DNA of 64,000 nt from Shinella sp032095155 (GCF_049199905.1 NZ_JBLZPK010000059.1:124001-188000); one strand, 5' to 3'; counted from the stretch's first letter, positions 46,696 through 56,160 are shown. The notes: a model not told the origin generated them from the sequence alone. Program-made: numbers and translations.

Positions 46696-47352
46696 TCAGG
46701 ATGCGAGCGACACCGCCACGTTAACCGCGGCGGCGACCAGCACCGTGTTGAAGAAGAAAGAAACCACGGCATGCAGCAGATTGACCTTGCGCATCGCCGT
46801 GGAGGTGATCGCGACGTCGGAGGTCTGCGCCGTCATGCCGATCACAAAGGCGAAATAGAGAAAATCATAGGCGCCGGGCGGCGCCTTGCCGGGAAAATCG
46901 AGGCTGCGACCGACGTCGTCGCTTTCCTCCGTGCTGCCAGGGCGCCAGTAGAGATGCGCATAGTGCAGCGCCGCCATAGTGTGAATGGTGAACCAGCCGA
47001 GGGCCACCGAGGCAACGGCGAGCACGAATTCGATGCCTGAGGCGGAGACTTCATTCAGCACGACGAATAGCGAACCTGTCGCGACGGCGACTGCGAGGAA
47101 GGTGACGGCGAAGATGATCGCGACCGGTTCGTCGGAATCCGTCGCATAGTGCTCGAGATAGGTGGCCGTCAGGTGCGGCAGGCGTATCGCCATCAGCACG
47201 AGATAGATGAGAAAGAAGGCGATGGCCCCGATCTCGATGGCGAAATCCGGCTTCAGCCAGAGGGCTGCAACGCCAAGGAGTGCGGCCGTACCAATCCCAG
47301 CGTAGAAAGGCACATGTCGGCCATAGGCCTTGCGTTCCGGCGCGACCGTCAT
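46696..47352 (-). CDS. DUF1345 integral membrane protein
   Basis: 218 residues with about five to six transmembrane helices. The family core GWFTIHTMAALHYAHLYWR and FLYFAFVIGMTAQTSDVAITSTAMRKVNLLHAVVSFFFNTVLVAAAVNVAVSL is clear; function of DUF1345 is not established. It overlaps the end of the DUF188 gene by four bases and precedes fghA by 18 bp, so it is probably cotranscribed with the formaldehyde genes. Confidence 0.88.
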   Translation of the reverse strand: MTVAPERKAYGRHVPFYAGIGTAALLGVAALWLKPDFAIEIGAIAFFLIYLVLMAIRLPHLTATYLEHYATDSDEPVAIIFAVTFLAVAVATGSLFVVLNEVSASGIEFVLAVASVALGWFTIHTMAALHYAHLYWRPGSTEESDDVGRSLDFPGKAPPGAYDFLYFAFVIGMTAQTSDVAITSTAMRKVNLLHAVVSFFFNTVLVAAAVNVAVSLAS

Positions 47353-47822
47353 GCGCCCGCCCGCGCGCTTTTTGCCCGGCGGCAGAGCCGGTCGAGCGTT
47401 TCGAGGAAGGCGGAGCGGTCACGCGGCGAGAAGGCGGCATTGTAGCCCTTGCTTTCGCCGGTTTCGCGCAGATGCGCGCCGAGATCGCGCATGGCACTCG
47501 CCATGCCGATATTCGCCTGGTCGAACAGCCGGCCTGTCGGCCCGGTCACATGCGCACCCTTGGCAACGCAGCGCACGGCAAGCGGTACATCGGCCGTTAT
47601 GGCGATATCGCCCTCGAGGATGTTGTCGGCGATCCAATTGTCGGCCGCGTCGAAGGCGCCGGAGACGATGACGTTCTTCACCATCGGGTCGCGCGAGGGC
47701 CGAAGGCCCGAATTGGCGACGAACGTCACCGGCAGGCCATGGCGTTCGCCGACCTTCAGGATTTCCGGCTTCACCGGGCAGGCGTCAGCATCGACATAGA
47801 TGGTTGGTGGCGTGTCAGTCAT
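47349..47822 (-). CDS. YaiI/YqxD family protein (DUF188)
   Basis: 157 residues of the UPF0178/DUF188 family, a PIN-like fold: IYVDADACPVKPEILKVGERHGLPVTFVANSG, VIVSGAFDAADNWIADNILEGDIAITADVPLA and FDQANIGMASAMRDLGAHLRETGES carry the conserved Asp residues expected for a metal site. Biochemical role unproven; a nuclease-like activity is a guess. ATG at 47822; the stop overlaps the DUF1345 start. Confidence 0.93.
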   Translation of the reverse strand: MTDTPPTIYVDADACPVKPEILKVGERHGLPVTFVANSGLRPSRDPMVKNVIVSGAFDAADNWIADNILEGDIAITADVPLAVRCVAKGAHVTGPTGRLFDQANIGMASAMRDLGAHLRETGESKGYNAAFSPRDRSAFLETLDRLCRRAKSARAGA

Positions 47823-47926
47823 CGAAGTATCAGGAATAGTCCTCTCCGCGTTCCAAAGGATGTCTAGATCTTTTCGGCTGGCAAGAACATATCCCGGATG
47901 TCGTGCGGCAGCTGGCGCGTTGGCAT

Positions 47927-48402
47927 TCAAGCCGACGCTCGATTGTTCTCGACAGGCCGCACCATGTCGATATGTGGAATGCCGTCCTCGACATATTCCT
48001 CGGAAATCGGCGTGAAGCCGAGCGCCTTGTAGAAGCGCTCCAGATAGCTCTGGGCCGAAAGTTCGATCGCCATACCCGGAAAATGGTTTTCGCAAGCGCG
48101 GATGGCTTCGCGCATGATCGTTTCTCCCAGTCCCTTGCCGCGGTGGCCGGGCGCGACGAGCACGCGGCCGATGCGCGGTGCCGCGCCATTTTCCGGCGGC
48201 AGCAGCCGCGCATAGGCGGCGGTATCGCCGTCGATCAAAAGCCGCAGGTGGAGCGCGTCGACATCCTTGCCGTCCAGCTCCGGATAGGCGCAGGCCTGCT
48301 CGACCACAAAGACCGAAACACGCAATGTCAGCAATGCATAAAGCTCGATGGCGGAGAACGTTTCCATCCTCCGCACATCGATGCTGTAGGGCGTCTGCGT
48401 GC

Positions 48403-48406
<4 letters not shown>
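47927..48406 (-). CDS. GNAT acetyltransferase, ElaA-like
   Basis: 159-residue GNAT fold enzyme. ELYALLTLRVSVFVVEQACAYPELDGKDVDALHL is the ElaA-type N-terminus; the acetyl-CoA loop RVLVAPGHRGKGLGETIMREAI (Q/R-x-x-G-x-G/A) lies near residue 85, and ELSAQSYLERFYKALGFTPISEEYVEDGIPHIDM is the C-terminal block. Substrate unknown. The TTG at 48406 overlaps the frmA stop, suggesting coupling; ATG 48367 is in frame but lies directly against its would-be ribosome-binding site. Confidence 0.87.
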
Positions 48407-49530
<1,124 letters not shown>

Positions 49531-49612
49531 TTTCGTCTCCCTATACGGATTCTGTGTTGGCCGGACCATTGCAGAGCCGGTCCGGCGCCTCAAGTGCGTG
49601 AAGCGGAAAAAA

Positions 49613-50017
49613 TCAGCCCTGATCTGTTTTGATCAATTTCGCGACCTCGGCTTCGAGCGCGGCTATCGCCTTGCCCGTCTGGTCGTGCAACTGATGGATC
49701 TCGCGCAGCTGCCGCAGCAGCGGGTGCAGATACTCGTCGCCGGATGGATCGGCGGGTGCCTCGCCGATGCCGGCGATCAGCCAGGAGGGCGACACCGACA
49801 GCACGCCGGCCAGCATGAACAGAGCCTTGGTATCCGGCTCGGCATGGTCCCGTTCCCAGCCGCTGACGGTCTCTTCGGGAAGCCCGAGCCGGGAGGCGAG
49901 GCCGGCAAGGTCGAGACCCAGCGCATCGCGGGCGCGCCAGATGCGCCCGCCGAGCGTATCGCCGTCGGCGCGGCCCGAGGGGAAGGGGATGGTGTTGCTC
50001 TCGCCGGGAAAGGTCAT
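49613..50017 (-). CDS. XRE-family helix-turn-helix regulator
   Basis: 134 residues. A Cro/C1-type HTH spans about residues 22-80 (RIWRARDALGLDLAGLASRLGLPEETVSGWERDHAEPDTKALFMLAGVLSVSPSWLIAG). It is followed by a C-terminal helical tail with coiled-coil character (LRQLREIHQLHDQTGKAIAALEAEVAKLIK). It may control itself or the frmA group that starts 82 bp downstream on the same strand (inference). ATG at 50017 follows GGAGG; frames further upstream lack such a site. Confidence 0.88.
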   Translation of the reverse strand: MTFPGESNTIPFPSGRADGDTLGGRIWRARDALGLDLAGLASRLGLPEETVSGWERDHAEPDTKALFMLAGVLSVSPSWLIAGIGEAPADPSGDEYLHPLLRQLREIHQLHDQTGKAIAALEAEVAKLIKTDQG

Positions 50018-50173
50018 CGCGGCCTCCATTTCTTCTTGTCGCCAGTCTACAGGCAAGCCGGTGGCCGGTGCTACCTCAAATGCGCCGTGCCGCGCCGCCC
50101 GCACAGGACAGATTTCCGGCATTGCCAGCCGGCGCAAAAGGACTATGCAGGGGGCGAACGAAGGAGAAGTCCG

Positions 50174-51124
50174 ATGAATGCCACGGCCAGCGCCACCGAC
50201 AGCACCAGTGGAAACACGATGCAGGGCGTCGTGCTGATGGCCGTCGCCATGCTGCTTCTGCCCTGCATGGATGCTATCGCCAAATACATGGCGAATTTCG
50301 TCGGCATGTCGCCGGGACAGGTGACGTTCTACCGCTTCTTCTTCCAGGTCCTCTGCACGGTTCCGCTGATCTTCACCGCCGGGGGCAGCGCCATGCTGCG
50401 GCCGAAGCGGCCATGGATGAACCTGCTGCGCGGCGCGATCCACGGCGCGGCGAGCCTGCTGTTTTTCGCGGCTGTCAAATACATGCCGCTTGCCGACGTC
50501 TTCGCGATCTATTTCGTCGAGCCGTTCATCCTCACCGCGATGTCCGCTGCTTTCCTCGGCGACAAGGTCGGTTGGAGGCGCTGGCTTGCCATCATGGTCG
50601 GTTTCGGCGGCGCGCTGATCGTTATCCAGCCGAGCTTCATTCTCTTCGGCTGGACGGCGCTGCTGCCGGTCGCCTGCGCCTTCCTCTATTCCATCTATCT
50701 CTTCATGAACCGCGCCATAGGTGAGGCCGACTCACCGCTGACCATGCAGACCATCGCCGGGTTCGGCGGGACGATCCTGATGGGGGCTGCGCTCTTTTTC
50801 GGAAACACGGCCGGCATTGCCGATTTCGCGCCCTCGCTGCCGCCGTCGCTCTTCACGCTTTTGCTCCTGGTCATCCTTGGGGCGCTTTCCGGCTATGCGC
50901 ATATGCTCGTGGTGCGCGCCTTCCGCATGGCGCCGCTCTCGCTGCTTGCCCCATTCCAGTATTTCGAGATCATCTCGGCGACCGTGCTCGGCTACGCGAT
51001 CTTCGGCGATTTTCCGACGCCATCGAAATGGCTCGGCATCGCCATCATCGTCGCCTCCGGCCTCTTCATCATCTGGCGCGAACACAAGGCCCGCAAGCTG
51101 ACGGCAACGGCCGCCTTCGACTGA
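50174..51124 (+). CDS. EamA/DMT-superfamily membrane transporter
   Basis: 316 residues with ten predicted transmembrane helices formed by two EamA repeats, beginning about residues 15 and 165. Helix-1 VVLMAVAMLLLPCMDAIAKYM and the repeat end FAIYFVEPFILTAMSAAFLGDKVGWRRWLAIMVGFGGALIVIQPS are typical, mirrored by FEIISATVLGYAIFGDFPTPSKWLGIAIIVASGLFIIW. Substrate cannot be told; RhaT/EamA drug-metabolite exporters dominate the family. AAGGAGAAG precedes the ATG. Divergent from the XRE gene. Confidence 0.92.
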   Translation: MNATASATDSTSGNTMQGVVLMAVAMLLLPCMDAIAKYMANFVGMSPGQVTFYRFFFQVLCTVPLIFTAGGSAMLRPKRPWMNLLRGAIHGAASLLFFAAVKYMPLADVFAIYFVEPFILTAMSAAFLGDKVGWRRWLAIMVGFGGALIVIQPSFILFGWTALLPVACAFLYSIYLFMNRAIGEADSPLTMQTIAGFGGTILMGAALFFGNTAGIADFAPSLPPSLFTLLLLVILGALSGYAHMLVVRAFRMAPLSLLAPFQYFEIISATVLGYAIFGDFPTPSKWLGIAIIVASGLFIIWREHKARKLTATAAFD

Positions 51125-51212
51125 CGATCCCGCTTGAAGCGCGATTCTTAATATTTGTTAGTATCTTGCCGGTAACCTTGTGCTTCCTGTCATGAAGACC
51201 GGGGAGGACGAC

Positions 51213-52451
51213 ATGTCGACATCGCTTTCGATGTTCCTGCTTGTGGCGATCAATCTCGGCCTGATCTGGCTCTTGATTGCTGCACCCGTTGGCCGCCGCA
51301 CACTGCATCTGACCCGCGTCTTCAAAGCCCCGCCGAGCCGTATCGCCGCCCTTATCAGCCCGCTTGGTGCGGACGCCAACTGGCATCCCTCCGTCGTCTC
51401 CAGCGAACGGCTCTCCGCCGCTCGCGTTCGGCAGACGCTCTCCCATCCGGATCGTCACGGCGTCCCGATCACGCGCACGCTGGAGGTTCATGAGGCACAG
51501 GATGCGGACGACCTGGCCTGCGAGACGCGGGTGGTCGACGACAGCGCGCTCGATGCCTCTTTCTGGAAAAACTATGTCGAGCGACGATTCCTGCGTCCTG
51601 TGCCGGGCGGCACGGCGCTGACCGTCGAACAGACCGACCGCTATCGCGGCGTCGCCTTTCTGCTTTTCCGCTATATCCAGCTGCGCCGGGAAATGAAGGC
51701 GCTCGACCAGTGGCTGGCGACGGGCAAGGGCGACATGAGTGGCGTCCTCGAAAGCGGATGGACCCAGGCGGGTCTTGCTGTGCTGTCCACGCTGCTGCTC
51801 TGGCCGTTCTTCGGGCTCAGCACCCAGGGGCTGCTGCTATCCACCATGCTGACGGTCGTCATCGTCCTGCACGAGCTCGGCCATATGGCCGCTTACCGCG
51901 CCTTCGGCCACGGGCGGGTGCGCATGATTTTCGTGCCGCTGCTCGGCGGTATCGCCGTGGGCGGCAGGCCCTACAACTCCCATTTCGAGGTCGCGGTCTG
52001 CGCGCTGATGGGGGCGGGCATGTCGGCCTTCCTCGTGCCGCCGCTGATTGCGCTTTATGACGGCGGCGTGATGGGGCGCGGCCTTCTGGTCTTCTTGCTC
52101 ATTCTCGGCGCCTTCAACCTGCTGAACCTGTTGCCCATGCATCGATTCGACGGTGGTCAGGTGCTGCGGCAGGTCTTTTCAACACGCACCAGCCTGCTGA
52201 TGGCGAGTTTCCTGGTGACGCTGGTAATCCTCTGGATCGGCTGGCGCGTCGGCCTGCCGGTGCGCATGCTGGTTGCCGGCCTCGCCGTCTTCACCGTGCT
52301 CAGTCTTCTCGGCGCTGGTGGCGTCAAGCCTCGCATGGCGCTCGATCCGATGACCCCGCCGCAACGTCTGCTGGCCGGGTTTGGCCTCTATTCCGCGCTG
52401 GTGCTGCACGGCTATGCGATCGTCTATGCCTGCGACAGGCTTCTGGGCTGA
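51213..52451 (+). CDS. SRPBCC-like domain fused to an M50 site-2 protease-like domain
   Basis: 412 residues. Transmembrane helix 1 covers about 5-25; a soluble module of about 140 residues follows (TRVFKAPPSRIAALISPLGADANWHPSVV ... GTALTVEQTDRYRG), which reads like an SRPBCC/START-type fold. After it come about six helices with the M50 zinc motif HELGH at residues 220-224 and the partner motif NLLPMHRFDGG at about 305-315, so both metal-binding sites look intact. S2P enzymes cut transmembrane segments in regulated proteolysis; the soluble domain may bind a lipid or gate substrate (inference). GGGGAGG precedes the ATG. The 3' end overlaps lipB by 28 bp. Confidence 0.78.
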   Translation: MSTSLSMFLLVAINLGLIWLLIAAPVGRRTLHLTRVFKAPPSRIAALISPLGADANWHPSVVSSERLSAARVRQTLSHPDRHGVPITRTLEVHEAQDADDLACETRVVDDSALDASFWKNYVERRFLRPVPGGTALTVEQTDRYRGVAFLLFRYIQLRREMKALDQWLATGKGDMSGVLESGWTQAGLAVLSTLLLWPFFGLSTQGLLLSTMLTVVIVLHELGHMAAYRAFGHGRVRMIFVPLLGGIAVGGRPYNSHFEVAVCALMGAGMSAFLVPPLIALYDGGVMGRGLLVFLLILGAFNLLNLLPMHRFDGGQVLRQVFSTRTSLLMASFLVTLVILWIGWRVGLPVRMLVAGLAVFTVLSLLGAGGVKPRMALDPMTPPQRLLAGFGLYSALVLHGYAIVYACDRLLG

Positions 52452-53170
52452 CAGTCGACATCGGAAACCGTCGGGCCGAACACGCGTTCGAACGAATCGC
52501 GGATGCGTATGTCCACATCGCTCATCATGACGGGCAGGCCGAGATCGACGAGGCTGGTCACGCCGTAGCCGCGGATGCCGCAGGGCACGATGCCGGAAAA
52601 ATGCTCGAGATCCGGATCGACGTTCAGCGAGAAGCCGTGAAAGCTCACCCAGCGGCGCAGGCGGATGCCGATCGCCGCGATCTTGTCCTCGGCCGGTGAG
52701 CCGTCCGGCAGCGGCGGCCGTTCCGGCCGGCGGACCCACACACCGACGCGGTCCTCGCGCCGCTCGCCGCGCACATTCATGGAATCGAGCGCGTCGATCA
52801 CCACGGCTTCGAGGGCCGCCACGAAGGCGCGCACGTCCTGCCGGCGGCGTTTCAGGTCCAGCATGACATAGACGACCCGCTGGCCGGGGCCGTGATAGGT
52901 GTATTCGCCGCCGCGGCCTGTGGAAAACACAGGGAAGCGATCCGGCGCCACGAGGTCGGCGGAATCCGCACTCGTGCCGGCCGTATAAAGCGGCGGATGT
53001 TCCACCAGCCAGACCAGTTCGTCGGCCTCGCCATTGGCGATCGCCGCGGCCTCCTTTTCCATGGTTTCGACGGCCTCGTCATAGGAAACGAGGTCCTGCG
53101 CGATGCGCCAGCGCACCGGGGGCGAGCCGTCGATCGCAAGAAGGGATGTGGAGATGTCCTGACGCTGCAT
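52424..53170 (-). CDS. lipB: Octanoyl-ACP:protein N-octanoyltransferase
   Basis: 248-residue enzyme transferring octanoate from acyl-carrier protein to lipoyl domains such as GcvH, before LipA inserts sulfur. Catalytic pair Lys163 (KIAAIGIRLRRWVSFHGF) and Cys197 (FSGIVPCGIRGYGVTSL); substrate-pocket motifs WLVEHPPLYTAGTSA and TGRGGEYTYHGPGQRVVYVMLDL are intact. ATG at 53170 gives the usual alphaproteobacterial N-terminus; an open frame extends 48 codons further but is unlike homologues. Convergent overlap with the M50 gene. It supplies the lipoate that gcvH in this window needs. Confidence 0.96.
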   Translation of the reverse strand: MQRQDISTSLLAIDGSPPVRWRIAQDLVSYDEAVETMEKEAAAIANGEADELVWLVEHPPLYTAGTSADSADLVAPDRFPVFSTGRGGEYTYHGPGQRVVYVMLDLKRRRQDVRAFVAALEAVVIDALDSMNVRGERREDRVGVWVRRPERPPLPDGSPAEDKIAAIGIRLRRWVSFHGFSLNVDPDLEHFSGIVPCGIRGYGVTSLVDLGLPVMMSDVDIRIRDSFERVFGPTVSDVDCQPRSLSQA

Positions 53171-53300
53171 GATGGCCGTCCTTTCGGATTTCTTGTGCCA
53201 GATATAGGCGCGATCATGCAAGGATTTCAGGGGTTTCAGGGCGTTCGTGAAGGGGCTGTTGAAATTGTTTCGCTTTCCGTCACTTTTCTTGTCGCACGGC

Positions 53301-53329
53301 CTTGCACCCCCCAAATGCTTTTGCTACAT
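53301..53329 (+). promoter_or_regulatory. Predicted tRNA-Leu promoter
   Basis: CTTGCA (53301-53306) and CTACAT (53324-53329) are exactly 17 bases apart, close to the rhizobial CTTGAC-N17-CTATAT consensus, and 36 bases before the mature tRNA. Confidence 0.6.
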
Positions 53330-53365
53330 GCACCTCCGTCGCCGCAAGGCAACGCCTACCACGAT

Positions 53366-53450
53366 GCGGTCGTGGCGGAATTGGTAGACGCGCAGCGTTG
53401 AGGTCGCTGTGGGGCAACCCGTGGAAGTTCGAGTCTTCTCGACCGCACCA
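53366..53450 (+). tRNA. tRNA-Leu(GAG)
   Basis: Acceptor stem GCGGTCG/CGACCGC with encoded ACCA at the 3' end; D arm GGCGGAATTGGTAGACGC; anticodon arm with loop TTGAGGT giving anticodon GAG (reads CUC and CUU); long class II variable arm GTGGGGCAACCCGT; T loop GTTCGAGTC. Total 85 nt with CCA. Confidence 0.95.
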
Positions 53451-53455
53451 AAAAA

Positions 53456-53480
53456 GACCCGCCAAAAGGCGGGTCTTTTT
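53456..53480 (+). terminator. tRNA-Leu terminator
   Basis: GACCCGCC, AAAA loop, GGCGGGTC followed by TTTTTG, 5 bases after the tRNA CCA end. Confidence 0.9.
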
Positions 53481-53501
53481 GTTTCTGCACTTTCGTATGT
53501 T

Positions 53502-53750
53502 TCAAGACACGACCTCTACGCGTGCCTCCCTCGCCGCCGCGATGAAGGCGAGCCGGGCGCGGGTAGCACTCATCCGGCCCTCCAGCGCACGGGCGCAGAA
53601 GGCCAGCGCCCGCTGATAGGCGCGGCCGTAGGTGACCGGCCACAATTCGGCGAGCAGGTGCATGGCGCCGGCTACGTCACGCACGAAGCGCGGGCGTGCG
53701 GAGCCCGGCAGCAGGATGCCCAAAGTCTTGTCCCAGGAAATGATTTTCAT
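53502..53750 (-). CDS. DUF982 family protein
   Basis: 82 residues of the DUF982 family, small soluble proteins found in many copies in Rhizobiales and of unknown function. The core pattern is visible: RFVRDVAGAMHLLAELWPVTYGRAYQRALAFCARALEGRMSATRARLAFIAAA. ATG 53750 (AGGGACG upstream) gives MKIISWDKTLGILLPG; an ATG at 53768 would add six residues. It lies between the tRNA terminator and the deformylase-like gene, in the same direction as the latter. Confidence 0.85.
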   Translation of the reverse strand: MKIISWDKTLGILLPGSARPRFVRDVAGAMHLLAELWPVTYGRAYQRALAFCARALEGRMSATRARLAFIAAAREARVEVVS

Positions 53751-53861
53751 CGGTATCGTCCCTTGCATTCGCGCTCAAAAATGCGGGACGAGTCTGTTTG
53801 TTCCGGCTTCACGGAGATTTTTTCGCGGCGATTCCGCTGTGTTAAGAAAGGCTTGTGCGAA

Positions 53862-54356
53862 TCAGCCTCTGGTCTTGCCGTATTTCTTGACGATGCGCTC
53901 GCGCTTCAGGCGCGAAAGCCGGTCGATCCAGAAAATGCCGTCGAGCTGGTCGATTTCGTGCTGCAGGCAGACGGCAAGCAGGCCGTCCGCGTCCTCCGCC
54001 TGCGGCGCGCCGGAAAGGTCCTGATAGCGAAGGCGGATGCGGGCAGGGCGCTCCACCTCGTCGGTGACGCCGGGCATCGAGACACTGCCCTCCGTGTGGC
54101 GCTGCATCTCCGGCGAGAACCACTCTATGACGGGGTTCACATAGATCCTGAGCGAGCCGGGACCGTCGAGTTCGATCACCGTCAGCCGCTCGAGAATGCC
54201 GACATGCGCTGCGGTGATGCCGATGCCGGGGGCGGCGCGCATCGTCGCCGCGAGATCGTCCGCGAGGCCCGCCAGCCGCGCATCAAAGGTCTCGATCGCT
54301 TTGCAGGGTTGGCGCAGGCGCAGGTCGGGATAGCGCACGATGGGCAGGAGGGCCAT
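53862..54356 (-). CDS. Peptide-deformylase-like protein with degenerate metal site
   Basis: 164 residues of the PDF fold: MALLPIVRYPDLRLRQPCKAIETFD, motif 1 GIGITAAH (residues 44-51, Gln replaced by His), motif 2 EGSVS (89-93, where the metal-binding Cys of EGCLS is Ser91) and motif 3 HEIDQ (133-137, where the second His of HExDH is Gln137). The catalytic Glu134 and one His are kept but two of three metal ligands are changed, so classical Fe/Zn deformylase activity is unlikely unless rewired. YVNPVIEWFSPE and LAVCLQHEIDQLDGIFWIDRLSRLKRERI remain well conserved, arguing against a decaying pseudogene. ATG 54356 follows GGAGAAACC. A canonical def is presumably elsewhere. Confidence 0.85.
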   Translation of the reverse strand: MALLPIVRYPDLRLRQPCKAIETFDARLAGLADDLAATMRAAPGIGITAAHVGILERLTVIELDGPGSLRIYVNPVIEWFSPEMQRHTEGSVSMPGVTDEVERPARIRLRYQDLSGAPQAEDADGLLAVCLQHEIDQLDGIFWIDRLSRLKRERIVKKYGKTRG

Positions 54357-54659
54357 GGTTTCTCCGGTTGTCGGTTTTTTCCCCTTCCTAGCCTGTTTGC
54401 GGCGGTGGGAAAATGCCGGGCCTGTTTCGTGCGCCGCAAAACCTTCGATTTGCATGCTATTGCAACAGCTTGCGAAAAATTTTCGCGACGTCGGCTTTTG
54501 CCGCTTTCGGCCATGGACCGGGCGGGCACTTTGAGCTAGCACGATGGGCGTGAGACGTCCGTTTTAGGGCGCCTGCGAGGAACCCTGCACTGAAATCCCT
54601 GTCATCTCCGCGCCGCCGACATGGCCCTGCGGGACGATACCGACGCAAGGAGCGGCCCG
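54357..54659. other. Divergent intergenic region, deformylase-like gene / mgtE, with palindrome
   Basis: About 300 bp without a convincing gene. The 15-bp perfect palindrome GCGAAAAATTTTCGC lies at 54472-54486, preceded by TGCATGCTATTGCAA. About 100 nt of GC-rich leader (from about 54560) precedes mgtE and could fold, but I do not recognise a magnesium riboswitch consensus in it. Confidence 0.4.
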
Positions 54660-56096
54660 ATGGACAACACCGGCGACGACGACCGCATCGAGCAGCAGGG
54701 CAACACCGTAGAACACAGTACCTTCGACGGTGAGGATATCTATGCCGAGGACGGCTCGATCCGTTCGGATTTCCTCATGCATGTCGGCGCGGCGATCGCC
54801 GACCGCGATCTTCTGTTCCTGCGCCGCCACGTCGCGCGGCTGCACGAATCGGAAATGGGCGACCTTCTGGAGGCGATCCAGGCTGACCAGCGCCGCCAGC
54901 TCGTCTCGCTGCTCGGCGCGGATTTCGACCTTGCGGCGCTGACCGAGGTCGACGAGGCCATCCGCCTCGACATCGTCGATCACATGCCGAACGAACAGAT
55001 CGCCGCAGCGCTCGGCGAGATGGATTCGGACGACGCCGTCTACATTCTGGAAGACCTCGATCAGGAAGATCAGGAGGAAATCCTTTCCAAGCTGCCGTTC
55101 ACCGAACGGATCCGCCTGCGCCGCTCGCTGGATTATCCGGAAAGCACCGCCGGCCGCCGCATGCAGACGGAATTCGTCGCCGTGCCGCCGTTCTGGACGA
55201 TCGGCCAGACGATCGACTATCTGCGCGAGGACGCCGACCTGCCGGAGAGCTTTTCGCAGATCTTCGTCATCGATCCGACCTTCCGCCTGCTTGGCGTCGT
55301 CGATCTCGACCGCATCCTGCGCACGGCGCGCGGCACGAAGATCGAAACGGTCATGCGCGAGACCAACCACCCGATCCCGGCCGACATGGACCAGGAAGAG
55401 GCGGCCCAGCTCTTCGAGCAGTACGATCTTCTCTCCGCCGCCGTCGTTGACGAGAACGGCCGCTTGGTCGGCGTGCTGACCATCGACGACGTGGTCGACG
55501 TCATTCAGGAGGAAGCCGAGGAGGACTTGATGCGCCTCGGCGGCGTCGGCGACGAAGAGCTTTCGGACACCGTCCTTACCACCTCTCGTTCGCGTGCGCC
55601 CTGGCTGCTCGTCAACCTGCTGACGGCGTTCATCTCCGCTTCGGTCATCTCGCTGTTCGAGGGAACGATCGAGCAGATCGTGGCGCTCGCCATCCTGATG
55701 CCGGCGGTGGCGGGCATGGGGGGCAATGCCGGCTCGCAGACCATGACGGTGACGGTGCGTGCACTTGCGACGCGCGACCTCGACATTCACAACGCCTGGC
55801 GCGTCGTGCGCCGCGAGGCGGGTGTCGGCCTGTTGCATGGCATCGCTTTCGGCCTGATGATTGGTGCGGTGGCCGGCTTGTGGTTTCAGGACATCAATAT
55901 CGGCGGCGTCATCGCGGCGGCCATGCTGATCAATATGTGCGCGGCGGCTCTTGCCGGTATTATGATTCCCATGCTGCTCGACAAGGCCGGCGCCGACCCT
56001 GCGGTCTCCTCCAGCGTCTTCGTCACGGCAGTGACGGATATCGTTGGATTTTTTGCCTTTCTTGGCCTCGCCACATGGTGGTTTGCGATCCACTGA
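54660..56096 (+). CDS. mgtE: MgtE magnesium channel
   Basis: 478-residue inner-membrane Mg2+ channel, dimeric and gated by cytosolic Mg2+. The N domain (about 35-165, LLEAIQADQRRQLVSLLGADFD and DSDDAVYILEDLDQEDQEEILSKLP) is followed by a CBS pair (about 170-295, FWTIGQTIDYLREDADLPESFSQIFVIDPTFRLLGVVDL and LLSAAVVDENGRLVGVLTIDDVVDVI). A five-helix pore domain (about 315-478) follows with the signature AILMPAVAGMGGNAGSQTMTVTVRALA. ATG at 54660 follows AAGGAG; earlier in-frame codons back to 54621 lack such a site. Confidence 0.96.
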   Translation: MDNTGDDDRIEQQGNTVEHSTFDGEDIYAEDGSIRSDFLMHVGAAIADRDLLFLRRHVARLHESEMGDLLEAIQADQRRQLVSLLGADFDLAALTEVDEAIRLDIVDHMPNEQIAAALGEMDSDDAVYILEDLDQEDQEEILSKLPFTERIRLRRSLDYPESTAGRRMQTEFVAVPPFWTIGQTIDYLREDADLPESFSQIFVIDPTFRLLGVVDLDRILRTARGTKIETVMRETNHPIPADMDQEEAAQLFEQYDLLSAAVVDENGRLVGVLTIDDVVDVIQEEAEEDLMRLGGVGDEELSDTVLTTSRSRAPWLLVNLLTAFISASVISLFEGTIEQIVALAILMPAVAGMGGNAGSQTMTVTVRALATRDLDIHNAWRVVRREAGVGLLHGIAFGLMIGAVAGLWFQDINIGGVIAAAMLINMCAAALAGIMIPMLLDKAGADPAVSSSVFVTAVTDIVGFFAFLGLATWWFAIH

Positions 56097-56105
56097 CGTG
56101 AAAAA

Positions 56106-56127
56106 TTGACTTATACGTAAAAGTCAA
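56106..56127 (+). promoter_or_regulatory. Palindromic operator of the MerR-family gene
   Basis: TTGACTT (56106-56112) and AAGTCAA (56121-56127) form a perfect 7-bp inverted repeat around ATACGTAA; the left arm doubles as a -35 (TTGACT). Resembles LiuR-type MerR operators (TTTACGT-centred). It sits 34 bp before the GTG start, as expected for autoregulation. Confidence 0.65.
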
Positions 56128-56160
56128 TAAAATGCCCGCTCAGAAATGATCGGAGCAGGC

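Noticed and set aside
54540..54659. M-box magnesium riboswitch before mgtE
   Set aside because: The conserved M-box core sequences are not recognisable in the leader.
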